The position numbers and the translations under genes were made by a program. Below, one piece after another: positions 16,901 to 23,777 of a stretch of DNA of 64,000 bases; the first letter of the stretch is position 1; every line of letters starts with the position of its first letter. The notes beneath the pieces are model-generated. The model was not told the origin of the DNA. It searched no databases and saw nothing but the letters and a program-made list of their open reading frames with translations. The stretch is taken from the NCBI RefSeq assembly GCF_002428305.1, contig NZ_DIVJ01000028.1:45072-109071 (forward strand), in the 5' to 3' direction. Origin of the DNA: Flavobacterium sp. UBA6135 (lineage in GTDB: Bacteria > Bacteroidota > Bacteroidia > Flavobacteriales > Flavobacteriaceae).

Positions 16901-17199
16901 AACTGAACAATAATCATCGCCTGACCGTTCATTGCCATGCTGTGCAAATGTTCAACACCTTTGATGTTTGATAACACTTTTTCTAACGGTTTAATGACAC
17001 GGCTTTCTACTTCTGCCGGTGTTGCTCCCGGATAACCAATCATTACATCGGCCATGGGAACATTGATTTGTGGTTCTTCTTCTCTTGGAATTAAGAACGA
17101 ACTGTATATACCAATCACCATCAAGGCCACCATCAACAGAATGGTTAGTTTGGAATTGATAAAGAAATTGGCGATTTTGCCTGAGATACCTTCTTGCAT
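13957..17199 (-). CDS. RND efflux transporter permease subunit (AcrB/MexB superfamily)
   Basis: The inner-membrane proton-driven pump of a tripartite efflux system, 1080 residues. Seen: N-terminal helix 'FFINSKLTILLMVALMVIGIYSSFLIPREEEPQINVPMADVMIGYPGATPAEVESRVIKPLE'; a proton-relay helix with paired Asp in 'ALVFVVGIVVDDSIIIAENMHRHF' (about residue 415); 'GLVVFFSVPLTFALTLF'; repeat of the domain in the second half ('IVMMLAIPLSLVGIVLGHWLLGAFFTATSFIGMIALAGVMVRNSVLLIDFI'). It belongs to the drug/general RND branch rather than clear CzcA/CusA, so the substrate is open. The gene lies between the adaptor (84 bp upstream) and the PII-like gene. The 84-bp gap contains AACTGAAAACTGTGACTG repeats. Confidence 0.95.
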   Translation of the reverse strand: MQEGISGKIANFFINSKLTILLMVALMVIGIYSSFLIPREEEPQINVPMADVMIGYPGATPAEVESRVIKPLEKVLSNIKGVEHLHSMAMNGQAMIIVQFYVGEDIERSYVKLYDELAKHEHIFPQGVYKPMVKTRSIDDVPMLGLTLWSEKYDDFEIRQLAEEVTSEIEKVKDVAITKEIGGRTRELKVVLDKDKMAENKVDALGIMQMIQANNGSSQSGSFVQNDTEYLITTGKFLSNAEDVENLVVGINQNMPVYLKQVASIQDGPSTARSYVSFGYGKANEKFANKPSEYPAVTISVGKVKGADAMKISDKILERVEQLKTNLIPDDVHVEVTRNYGETASHKVGELLLHLGVAILAVTILVMLAMGWRGGLVVFFSVPLTFALTLFSYYLLGYTLNRITLFALVFVVGIVVDDSIIIAENMHRHFKMKRLPFKQAAIYAINEVGNPTILATFTVIAAILPMAFVSGMMGPYMSPMPIGASIAMILSLFVALTVTPYLGYHLLREKDEQAHKEEQGLETSRIYRIYNKLERPFLESSKKRMVMLGITTVLLIGSVLMFFTKSVAVKMLPFDNKNEFQVVIDMPEGTTLERTAAVTKEIAQYLSTVPEVVDYQNYIGASAPITFNGLVRHYDLRGGSNMADIQVNLLHKEDRDLQSHDIAKIVRPEVQKIAKKYGANVKIIEVPPGPPVLSTLVAEIYGPNYEEQIKVAHQVKTILENTPDIVDIDWMVEDAQIEYKLEVDKEKAMLNGIAPQQVVGNLTYLLREMPVSNLYDERSNNPVGIVLSLDDQDKTSLQDIQNLKIKGSQGNVIPVSDLVKVTKSTLQNTIYRKDQKRVVYVTADMAGDLESPVYAILGMEEKLKKMNLPKGYSINELYMEQPSDESNFTVKWYGEWQITLEVFRDLGVAFLVVILVIYMLIVGWFQNFKTPIVMMLAIPLSLVGIVLGHWLLGAFFTATSFIGMIALAGVMVRNSVLLIDFIEIRLNDGIELKQAIIEAGAVRTTPILLTTGAVVIGASIILFDPIFQGLAISLVAGAIVSTLLTLIVVPLIYYITERKKWEHNEIKNTDENTEQDNNLN

Positions 17200-17283
17200 G
17201 TTGTTTTATTTTTGTTTGAAGTTTTAAGTTTTAGGTTTCAAGTTAATATTAACTGAAAACTGTGACTGAAAACTGTTTACTAT

Positions 17284-18363
17284 TTACTGAACACTCACTT
17301 TTGCTCCGTTAAACAATTTCTCTTCTGCCGAAACGATATACGGTTCTTTGGAAGATAATCCGGAGAGGATTTCAACTTTATCGCCGTAGGTTTTCCCAAT
17401 ACGTAACCATCTTAAAATGGCGGTATTGTTGGCAACAGTATAAATTCCGGTGAGCTGACCTTGTTTTACTAATGCCGATTCGGGAACTAAAACTTGTTCT
17501 GAACCTTCATTTGAATCTGATGATTTTTCAATTGGAAATTGCACGTTGACAAACATTCCGGAAAGGATAGTTTTATCCATTTCATCTAAATTGACTTTCA
17601 CTAGATATTGTCCGCCGGTGTTTTTGGCTGATAGACTCACTTCCGAAACTTTTCCGGCTACTTTTTTATTTAATGATTTTAGGATAACCGAAACAGTCAT
17701 ACCTTGTTTGATTTTTGAAATATCACTTTCAGAAACCATGGCTGTAACTTGTAATTTACCTGAACCCTCTACACTTACTAACGGCATTCCCGGATTGGCC
17801 ATGTCGCCTTCTTTGATGAATGTATTGGTTACAATTCCGCCAAAAGGAGCTGTAATGTTAGCATAATTAAATTGAGCCATAACTTCGTTACGCATTTGTT
17901 TGGCACCTTCTAAACCGGCTTTTGCCATTTCAAAACGAGCGGTCATATCGTCTAATTCTTTTTGAGAAGCACTTTGTTGATTGAACAACGCTACAAAACG
18001 ATCGTAATCTTTTTTGGCATTGTTATAACCGGCAGTTGCTTGTAAAATGGCTGCATCAACTTGTGCTTTTTTGGCTTGTAAATCGGTATTGTTGATGCTA
18101 ACTAACAGTTGACCTGCTCCTACTTTTTGACCTACTTTCACATGGACTTTGGTTACATAACCCATCATTCGGGTGCTGACATTGGCACTGTTTTCAGCTT
18201 CAATTTTACCACTTGCCGTCACAAATGGACTGGAAGAATTTTCTATTGAACCATTTACTTTAACTGCAATAGCAGGTAATGTTTTAACTTCTTTTTGGTC
18301 GCTTCCGCAGGAAAATAAAATTGCTGCTGAAAAAATAAGTAGAGATGTTATTTTGATATTCAT
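17284..18363 (-). CDS. RND periplasmic adaptor subunit (MFP/HlyD family) lipoprotein
   Basis: The membrane-fusion protein linking RND pump and TolC, 359 residues. Signal/lipobox 'LLIFSAAILFSCGSDQK' with Cys19; 'ASGKIEAENSANVSTRMMGYVTKVHVKVGQKVGAGQLLVSINNTDLQAKKAQVDAAILQ' is the lipoyl half and start of the coiled-coil hairpin; 'NYANITAPFGGIVTNTFIKEGDMANPGMPLVSVEG' is the second half; a beta-barrel and membrane-proximal domain follow. It lies 37 bp downstream of the TolC-family gene in the same operon. Confidence 0.93.
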   Translation of the reverse strand: MNIKITSLLIFSAAILFSCGSDQKEVKTLPAIAVKVNGSIENSSSPFVTASGKIEAENSANVSTRMMGYVTKVHVKVGQKVGAGQLLVSINNTDLQAKKAQVDAAILQATAGYNNAKKDYDRFVALFNQQSASQKELDDMTARFEMAKAGLEGAKQMRNEVMAQFNYANITAPFGGIVTNTFIKEGDMANPGMPLVSVEGSGKLQVTAMVSESDISKIKQGMTVSVILKSLNKKVAGKVSEVSLSAKNTGGQYLVKVNLDEMDKTILSGMFVNVQFPIEKSSDSNEGSEQVLVPESALVKQGQLTGIYTVANNTAILRWLRIGKTYGDKVEILSGLSSKEPYIVSAEEKLFNGAKVSVQ

Positions 18364-18400
18364 AAGGTTGTGATTTTGTATATTGATTTGTTGAATGCTA

Positions 18401-19714
18401 TTATTTAGTTAAAAATTCCAAATACATTTTGGTAAAATTGTATTCAAAAACCGCTTGTAAGTATTCCAATTCCTTTTGAGCCGTTTGTGTTTCCGTCATT
18501 AATAAATCCGAGGTTTTTTCTAAGCCTTGAATGAAACGATTTTGTCGGATTCTAAAACTTTCTTGTGTTTGTTCAAAGGCCAATTTGGAAAGAGCCACTT
18601 TATTTTGAGCATCGGCTAATTGGCGATTGGTTTTGTTTAATTCCAGCTGACTTTGTTTTTTGTATTGTTCTGCCTCAGTTTGTGCTTTTTGGAATTCTAC
18701 TTTTGATTTTTCAAATTTTCCTATGGATTTATAACCGTCAAATACATTCCAAGACAGTTGTGCTCCGATGGTATAACCGTTTGCACCAAATTGAAAGATT
18801 TGGGTATCGTATAATTCGTAGGTTCCAAATGCATTCAAACGTGGTAGAAAGCTCATTTTGCCGGATTTCATTATATTTTTATACGCTTCAGTTGATTTTT
18901 CCATCGCTAAAAAATCTTTTCTTGATGTTGATAATTGAGCATTTTCTAACGTAGGATTGATTTCGTTTTCTAAATTTTCAACTGGTTTGTAAATGCCGCC
19001 TTGGGTATCTTCGTTCAATAAAAAAGCCAAATAATCGGATGCGTTTCGCACATTACTTTTGGCATATGATAATTGATTGGTGATTTCATTTACACGAACT
19101 TGCACATCCAACACATCTGTTTTTTGCAACATGCCTTGTTTGAAATAATTGTTGACTAAATTCAGATTGGCTTGTGCAGTAGAATTTGCTTTTTCTAAAA
19201 CCTCAACCGCTTTATAAGCCAATTGCAATTGCATGAAGGCTTTGTTTACCTCCAATTCTAAATATTCTTTGGTACGCTCGGTTTGCAATTGATAGGCTTC
19301 CATTTTTGACTTGGCCGCTTTTCGTTCAAATAAACCATCTGCATTTAAAATCGGTTGAAGCACTTCAATTCGAGTGGCATAATTTTGCACTTGACTTGGA
19401 TCATTCAACAAAGCCGGATTAAAATCGGATGGCGTTAAAATTTCTTGATTCAATTTTGAACCAAATGCCATCAACGGATTGGTTGTTGTAATGGCAGTAT
19501 GCGAAGCCGAAATACTCGGTAAAAAAAGAGCATTCGATTGACGGTAATCGGATCTAGCCAATTCAAAACTTTGCTTAGAAATTTTCAATTGAAGATTTTG
19601 TTCCGATAATTTGGTTGTTAAATCAGCTTTGGATAGTTGTAAAGTATCTTGACTGAAAACCGAATATGAAAGTAAAAAACTTACTGTGAAAATTATTCTT
19701 TGTATTTGTCTCAT
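18401..19714 (-). CDS. TolC family outer membrane efflux protein
   Basis: The outer-membrane channel of the tripartite pump, 437 residues; signal peptide 'IIFTVSFLLSYSVFSQD'. Two long alpha-helical repeats typical of TolC: 'LNLVNNYFKQGMLQKTDVLDVQVRVNEITNQLSYAKSNV' and 'LAFEQTQESFRIRQNRFIQGLEKTSDLLMTETQTAQKELEYLQAVFEYNFTKMYLEFL'. First gene of the operon; its promoter region carries two GTAACNNNNGTTAC dyads (19768-19798), the closer one at exactly the distance seen in front of the DUF6132 gene, implying shared control. Confidence 0.93.
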   Translation of the reverse strand: MRQIQRIIFTVSFLLSYSVFSQDTLQLSKADLTTKLSEQNLQLKISKQSFELARSDYRQSNALFLPSISASHTAITTTNPLMAFGSKLNQEILTPSDFNPALLNDPSQVQNYATRIEVLQPILNADGLFERKAAKSKMEAYQLQTERTKEYLELEVNKAFMQLQLAYKAVEVLEKANSTAQANLNLVNNYFKQGMLQKTDVLDVQVRVNEITNQLSYAKSNVRNASDYLAFLLNEDTQGGIYKPVENLENEINPTLENAQLSTSRKDFLAMEKSTEAYKNIMKSGKMSFLPRLNAFGTYELYDTQIFQFGANGYTIGAQLSWNVFDGYKSIGKFEKSKVEFQKAQTEAEQYKKQSQLELNKTNRQLADAQNKVALSKLAFEQTQESFRIRQNRFIQGLEKTSDLLMTETQTAQKELEYLQAVFEYNFTKMYLEFLTK

Positions 19715-19737
19715 AATATTTATACTGAATTATGAGG

Positions 19738-19798
19738 CAAATTTAAAACGCAAAAAAACAATAGGAAGTAACAAATGTTACTGTGTAACTATTGTTAC
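19738..19798 (-). promoter_or_regulatory. Promoter with two GTAACNNNNGTTAC dyads, TolC-MFP-RND operon
   Basis: On the minus strand the -7 box TAAATTTG occupies 19745-19738. After a 22-bp gap lies dyad 1, GTAACAAATGTTAC (19768-19781), then dyad 2, GTAACTATTGTTAC (19785-19798), 17 bp centre to centre. Dyad 1 would centre near -43, the class II position of Crp/Fnr-type activators. No -33 TTG is visible, which fits activator dependence. The identical 22-bp gap occurs at 21500-21543. Which regulator binds is unknown. Confidence 0.7.
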
Positions 19799-19933
19799 AG
19801 AAGGCTTTGATAAGGAAATATCAAAGGGTAGATTTCAAAATTTAAATTCAAAAAATTATACTTATTAAAAACTTACTGTTAAAAATAAGAACCAACTGAA
19901 ATTCATTAAATTCTGGCTAAACTTTATACTAAA

Positions 19934-20917
19934 TTACTTCTTATCAAAAGTTATACTCCAAATACCACGAACTTCATTTTCATCGTATCCAACAGCTAAA
20001 TCTTTTGGATAAAACTTTAAAATTTGTTTTGAAATTTCGGGTTTGATATGTTTTCCGTGGCATTGCAAGCACATGGAATTTGTTTCAATGGGATAATAAA
20101 ACTGAATTTTATTTCCTTTTTCAATGGCAACCGGCTTTATTTCTTGATTTGCTGCCAATGCTTTTTTAAATTGAGCTATATAGTTCAATTCTTCGGCGTT
20201 GGCACTATTATGTGGATTTCTATTTTTGTCTGAAACACGTTTTATAGAAGCATTATAATTGATTGACATACTATCCGTTAACGAAAGTGCTTGGCTATTA
20301 CAAAATACCAAAGCTTCTAATGTACCTTTTTGTTGAATCGCTTCCATCAAATTTTTGCCTAGTACTTTTTTGGTTTCCAAAGCATACTCTAAACCGACAT
20401 CGGCATAGGTTTTTTCATTTTCAATTTCTTCGTATTTTTTACCCGATTGTTTCCAACTTTTATTCCCATTAGCTTGCCAATGAGCTTTAAACCATTCCGG
20501 TTCTTCGATTTGATAATCAAACATAAAAGCAGCAATTTTTGCTACAGTACCCTCCGGAAATGCTTGTTTTGGCATTAATCCGTGTTTTCTGATGGCTCCA
20601 AACATCAATGCTTTATCTTCTGTCGGATTGGCAACAAACGCCACAACATTTTCAATAAATTCATCTCTGTTGTATCCTTCAATTTCAATATATCTCGCTT
20701 TTATAGCAACCATTGGCGGAGCAATTCTTCCTTGGTTTTCTGCCGCATTTGGACTATGACATAAATAGCAATGGGTTTCCATTAATTTTTTAACTGTCAA
20801 TATGTCGGTAACTGTGCCTATCACTTTATCATTTGAAACAGATTGGTAAACTTCATTATTTTTCTTAGTACAAGAAAACAAAAAAAGTAAACTAATAAAT
20901 AGAGTTATGATTTTCAT
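19934..20917 (-). CDS. Dihaem c-type cytochrome lipoprotein with DUF3365 (Tll0287-like) domain
   Basis: A 327-residue lipoprotein, lipobox 'LLFLFSC' with Cys16. The N-terminal part carries a haem c site C50-Y-L-C53-H54 followed by 'APPMVAIKARY' and 'HGLMPKQAFPEGTVAKIAAFMFDYQ', a cytochrome c-like fold with a plausible axial Met. The C-terminal part is DUF3365/Tll0287-like with a second CxxCH, C283-L-Q-C286-H287. Such proteins act as periplasmic haem sensors or redox carriers; the role here is unproven. Last gene of the DUF6132-HMA operon, 32 bp after the HMA gene. Confidence 0.85.
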   Translation of the reverse strand: MKIITLFISLLFLFSCTKKNNEVYQSVSNDKVIGTVTDILTVKKLMETHCYLCHSPNAAENQGRIAPPMVAIKARYIEIEGYNRDEFIENVVAFVANPTEDKALMFGAIRKHGLMPKQAFPEGTVAKIAAFMFDYQIEEPEWFKAHWQANGNKSWKQSGKKYEEIENEKTYADVGLEYALETKKVLGKNLMEAIQQKGTLEALVFCNSQALSLTDSMSINYNASIKRVSDKNRNPHNSANAEELNYIAQFKKALAANQEIKPVAIEKGNKIQFYYPIETNSMCLQCHGKHIKPEISKQILKFYPKDLAVGYDENEVRGIWSITFDKK

Positions 20918-20949
20918 TTAGAAAAAATTTAATTTTAAAATTATTATAT

Positions 20950-21216
20950 TTAATCCTCTTTACTCATCTTGCCAATAGCACAATTCACATATGATTTTGC
21001 CTTTCTAATCAAATTGTTGTTTCCTTTTTCCGGATAACCCAATTCGTTTAATTTTGATGTGATTGATTCTGCATCTACATTTCCGTTTACAAAAATTGTT
21101 TCAGAGTCGAGAATAATATCCACCTTTTCAACCCCTTCAATTTTGAGTAATGCGGTTTTAATACTATTCATACAACCGCCACATTTTATATTTTCAACTT
21201 CAAATTGATATGTCAT
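20950..21216 (-). CDS. Heavy-metal-associated (HMA) domain protein
   Basis: An 88-residue cytosolic protein with one HMA domain: 'YQFEVENIKCGGCMNSIKTALLKIEGVEKVDIILDSETIFV' holds the metal ligands C12 and C15 (CxxC). A 20-residue tail, 'LIRKAKSYVNCAIGKMSKED', has a third cysteine. Small copper-chaperone-like proteins of this sort deliver Cu(I) or other soft metals; the metal is not determinable here. It is the middle gene of a three-gene operon between DUF6132 and the dihaem cytochrome. Confidence 0.9.
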   Translation of the reverse strand: MTYQFEVENIKCGGCMNSIKTALLKIEGVEKVDIILDSETIFVNGNVDAESITSKLNELGYPEKGNNNLIRKAKSYVNCAIGKMSKED

Positions 21217-21280
21217 AATTTTTTTAATTATTCAACGTGATTTGTAATTATTTTTTAGGTTTTAAAAATAATGCTCACAA

Positions 21281-21475
21281 TTATTCTCTTTTTTCTTCTT
21301 TCACAAAAAGATTAAAAAATAATCCACCCATCAAACTACCATATAATATACTATTAATCGGGTTTGAAGTAATGGAACATGTTCCGGAATTGCATCCAAC
21401 AAAATGATAGTATAAATAACCCACTACAGCTCCAACTAAAACACCTAAAATTGTAATCAAACTTTTCTTTTTCAT
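21281..21475 (-). CDS. DUF6132 family small membrane protein
   Basis: A 64-residue protein with two hydrophobic segments around 'YYHFVGCNSGTCSITSNPINSILYGSLMGGL', the hallmark 'GC.SGTC.ITS.P' of DUF6132. Function unknown; it is frequent beside thioredoxin, rhodanese or metal genes in Bacteroidetes. First gene of the operon, driven by the promoter and dyad at 21500-21543. Confidence 0.88.
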   Translation of the reverse strand: MKKKSLITILGVLVGAVVGYLYYHFVGCNSGTCSITSNPINSILYGSLMGGLFFNLFVKEEKRE

Positions 21476-21499
21476 AAAAAATAAACCTTTAAATTACTA

Positions 21500-21543
21500 C
21501 AAAAATAGTTGCTTTACAGTAGAAAATAAGTAACATTTGTTAC
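21500..21543 (-). promoter_or_regulatory. Promoter with GTAACNNNNGTTAC dyad, DUF6132-HMA-cytochrome operon
   Basis: Minus-strand -7 box TATTTTTG occupies 21507-21500, then a 22-bp gap, then the palindrome GTAACATTTGTTAC at 21530-21543, the exact reverse complement of dyad 1 at 19768-19781. The dyad centres near -43 and no TTG is seen at -33. The layout is the same as at the TolC operon promoter. Confidence 0.72.
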
Positions 21544-21619
21544 GTAATGAGACAATTAAATTGGAAAAAAATCTTTTCAACAATTCAGAATAACTCCCAC
21601 ATAAATCGCAAATAATCGT

Positions 21620-21627
21620 TACTTTTG
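21620..21627 (+). promoter_or_regulatory. Predicted -7 box TACTTTTG for the pRiA4b-like gene
   Basis: TACTTTTG matches TAnnTTTG and lies 24 bp before the ATG at 21651. No good -33 TTG is seen at the usual distance. Confidence 0.4.
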
Positions 21628-21650
21628 CCTTCCGTAAAAATGCAACGACA

Positions 21651-22190
21651 ATGATTTACAAATTACGAGTAATACTCGATAACGAAGATGATGTTTTTAG
21701 AGATTTAGCCATTGAAAACACCGATACTTTAGAAGATTTACACAATGCTATTGTGAATGCTTTTGGCTTTGACGGAAGCGAAATGGCTTCCTTTTACACC
21801 TGTGATGACAACTGGAATCAAGAAGATGAAATTCCGCTTTTTGATACTGGCGATGTTCCGGGTGAAATGCGAATCATGAGCGATTTATCTCTGGAAGACA
21901 TGCTCTATGAAAAGCAAACCAAAATTATTTATGTGTATGATTTCCTGAACATGTGGACATTTTTGGTGGAATTAGCCGCCATCGAAGAAAAACAAGCTGG
22001 TGCTACATATCCTGAACTTTTATACTCGCACGGATTAATGCCAATTGGTTCAAACGATCCAACTTTTGAAGCCGATGACGATTCTTTGTTCTCCGAATTT
22101 GAAGACGATTTAGACGAAGACGATTTGGATATGTTTGAAGGCGGAGATGACTCTTTTGAAGATTTTGGGTTTGAAGAGAATTGGAATTAA
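21651..22190 (+). CDS. Plasmid pRiA4b ORF-3-like (IS1096 passenger TnpR) family protein
   Basis: A 179-residue acidic protein. 'YKLRVILDNEDDVFRDLAIENTDTLEDLHNAIVNAFGFDGSEMASFYTCDDNW' and 'EKQTKIIYVYDFLNMWTFLVEL' are the pRiA4b ORF-3 domain; the tail (about 130-179) is almost entirely Asp/Glu/Phe. Despite the family name this is a chromosomally conserved protein in Flavobacteria and is not evidence for a transposon. Function unknown. The stop is followed directly by the AGCTGAG repeats. Confidence 0.85.
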   Translation: MIYKLRVILDNEDDVFRDLAIENTDTLEDLHNAIVNAFGFDGSEMASFYTCDDNWNQEDEIPLFDTGDVPGEMRIMSDLSLEDMLYEKQTKIIYVYDFLNMWTFLVELAAIEEKQAGATYPELLYSHGLMPIGSNDPTFEADDDSLFSEFEDDLDEDDLDMFEGGDDSFEDFGFEENWN

Positions 22191-22191
22191 G

Positions 22192-22232
22192 TAGCTGAGT
22201 AGCTGAGTAGCTGAGAAGCTGAGAAGCTGAAA
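22192..22232 (+). repeat. Tandem AGCTGAG(T/A) repeats, left flank of the four-helix-bundle gene
   Basis: Five consecutive copies of a roughly 8-bp unit (GTAGCTGA, then GAAGCTGA variants) immediately follow the pRiA4b-like stop codon. The complementary unit (CTCAGCAACTCAG type) appears on the other side of the next gene at 22627-22665, so the gene sits between inverted repeat tracts. Confidence 0.75.
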
Positions 22233-22267
22233 ATAAAATATATAAACCATTTAAAACAATTATAAGC

Positions 22268-22627
22268 ATGAAAAATTTCAGATCTTTACTCATTTGGCAA
22301 AAATCAATGTCATTGGTTACAGAAACTTATTTATCCACAAAAGAATTCCCAAAAGAAGAAATTTTTGGATTAACATCACAAATTCGAAGAAGTTCAATTT
22401 CGATCCCTAGTAACATTGCAGAAGGATTTGGAAGAGATGGAAATAAAGAATTTTTAAGATTTTTAAAAATTTCATTAAGTTCACTTTTTGAATATCAAAC
22501 CCAAATTGAGATTGCAAAAAACATAAATTATTTAAACGAAAATCAATTTAACAAACTATACGAGTTCAGTAGAGAACTAGAAGCTATGCTTGTTTCATTC
22601 ATCAAAAAAGTTGACGAATCAAAGTAA
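22268..22627 (+). CDS. Four-helix-bundle protein (23S rRNA intervening-sequence / bAvd-like family)
   Basis: A 119-residue helical protein: 'FRSLLIWQKSMSLVTETYLSTKEFPKEEIFGLTSQIRRSSISIPSNIAEGFGRDGNKEFLRFLKISLSSLFEYQTQIEIAKNINYL'. The 'GLTSQIRR...SIPSNIAEG' block is the family hallmark. Members occur in 23S rRNA intervening sequences and as the accessory protein of diversity-generating retroelements, but most are stand-alone and of unknown function. No 23S gene or reverse transcriptase is nearby. It lies between inverted AGCTGAG repeat tracts. Confidence 0.9.
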   Translation: MKNFRSLLIWQKSMSLVTETYLSTKEFPKEEIFGLTSQIRRSSISIPSNIAEGFGRDGNKEFLRFLKISLSSLFEYQTQIEIAKNINYLNENQFNKLYEFSRELEAMLVSFIKKVDESK

Positions 22628-22665
22628 AACTTAGCAACTCAGTATCTCAGCAACTCAGCAACTAA
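22627..22665 (-). repeat. CTCAGCAA repeats, right flank of the four-helix-bundle gene
   Basis: Four units (AGCAACTC, AGTATCTC, AGCAACTC, AGCAACT) start at the stop of the four-helix-bundle gene and end a few bases before the ATG of the next gene. They are the reverse complement in type of the tract at 22192-22232. Confidence 0.72.
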
Positions 22666-22670
22666 AAAAC

Positions 22671-23729
22671 ATGATCAACCTTTTCAACGCCCACATCGAA
22701 TCTCTTTCCATCCACCGAGTTGGAAACAAAAGTAGAAATGAAGCTATTTTTTTATCTGAAAATCCATATCAAACCAATGACGAAATTACGCCATTGTTAA
22801 AAGAGTTTTTTCTGAAATCATTTCGTGAGAAAGAGGAAAACTATTACCAATTTGCTCACGAAGTTGATTTAGAATATAACGATATGTTCAAATTGGCTTC
22901 GGAAGTTTTTGAAAATCCATCAACGATACATGATGTTTCAAAAAAAATTACGAAACATTTGTTTGAACAATCCAATCATCCGCACATTAAAAATGGTGAA
23001 GTTTATGTGGTTCATTTTACACATTTAACGATTGATAACAATCAAGTGGATGCGATTGGTGTATTCAAAAGTGAGTTACAATCCGACTTTTTACAATTTG
23101 AAGAAAAAGGGACAAATTTAGAAATGTTGCTGCAACACGGCATCAATTTGAATAAATTGGATAAAGGTTGTTTGATTTTTAATTACAAAAAAGACGAAGG
23201 TTATAAAATTCTAACGGTTGACAGCAATCGCTACGATGCTCGTTATTGGTTGGAACATTTTTTAAGCGTTGATGCTTTTCAAGATGAAAATTTCATCACC
23301 AAAAAATACTTGAAATTTTGTCAGGATTTTGCCAAAGATGTTGTTTTTCCTGCCGAAGATAAAAAACAAGAAGTGATGTTTATGAATCGCTCCGTGAATT
23401 ATTTTGCGAAGAATGATGAATTTGAAGAAACCAATTTCTTGAATGAAGTCATGGATAATCCCGATTTGATTCCTGAATTCAAAAGCTATAAAGTGGATAA
23501 AGGCGAAAAATACAGCATAGAAGATGTAACCAATTTCCCGATCGCTAATGCTGCTGTTTCTGATGCAAGAAAGAAAATTAAAAACGTGATTAATTTAGAT
23601 ACCAACATTCAAATTAAACTCGATTTCATCAACCCTGAAAGTGCAGAAAAATTTGTAGAAAAAGGCTGGGATGAGGAAAAGCAAATGTATTACTACTTGG
23701 TTTATTTTAATAAAGAACAAAAATCATAA
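22671..23729 (+). CDS. Nucleoid-associated protein (NdpA/YejK family)
   Basis: A 352-residue cytosolic protein with the 37-kDa nucleoid-associated (NA37) fold: 'IESLSIHRVGNKSRNEAIFLSENPY', 'GEVYVVHFTHLTIDNNQVDAIGVFKSE', 'GCLIFNYKKDEGYKILTVDSNRYDARYWLEHFLSVDAF' and 'ADKKQEVMFMNRSVNYF'-like middle part. It is thought to bind the nucleoid; detailed role unclear. ATG at 22671, a few bases after the CTCAGCAA repeat tract. Followed by a perfect bidirectional hairpin. Confidence 0.9.
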   Translation: MINLFNAHIESLSIHRVGNKSRNEAIFLSENPYQTNDEITPLLKEFFLKSFREKEENYYQFAHEVDLEYNDMFKLASEVFENPSTIHDVSKKITKHLFEQSNHPHIKNGEVYVVHFTHLTIDNNQVDAIGVFKSELQSDFLQFEEKGTNLEMLLQHGINLNKLDKGCLIFNYKKDEGYKILTVDSNRYDARYWLEHFLSVDAFQDENFITKKYLKFCQDFAKDVVFPAEDKKQEVMFMNRSVNYFAKNDEFEETNFLNEVMDNPDLIPEFKSYKVDKGEKYSIEDVTNFPIANAAVSDARKKIKNVINLDTNIQIKLDFINPESAEKFVEKGWDEEKQMYYYLVYFNKEQKS

Positions 23730-23736
23730 TCAAAAA

Positions 23737-23762
23737 AAAATGCACTCCAACGAGTGCATTTT
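23737..23762. terminator. Bidirectional terminator between the nucleoid protein and hsp20
   Basis: AAAATGCACTC (23737-23747) and GAGTGCATTTT (23752-23762) form a perfect 11-bp stem with a 4-nt loop and A/T runs on both sides. Confidence 0.85.
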
Positions 23763-23777
23763 CATTTTAAAAAACGG

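Noticed and set aside
19686..19868. Open frame of 60 codons upstream of the TolC gene
   Set aside because: It overlaps the promoter and the dyads of the TolC operon and has no protein-like features beyond a short hydrophobic start.
21651..22190. Interpretation as part of an insertion sequence (IS1096 passenger name)
   Set aside because: No transposase or terminal repeats adjoin it; the name is historical and the family is chromosomal in Flavobacteria.
22192..22665. Short direct repeats considered as a CRISPR array
   Set aside because: Units are about 8 bp, adjacent and without spacers; no cas gene is in the window.
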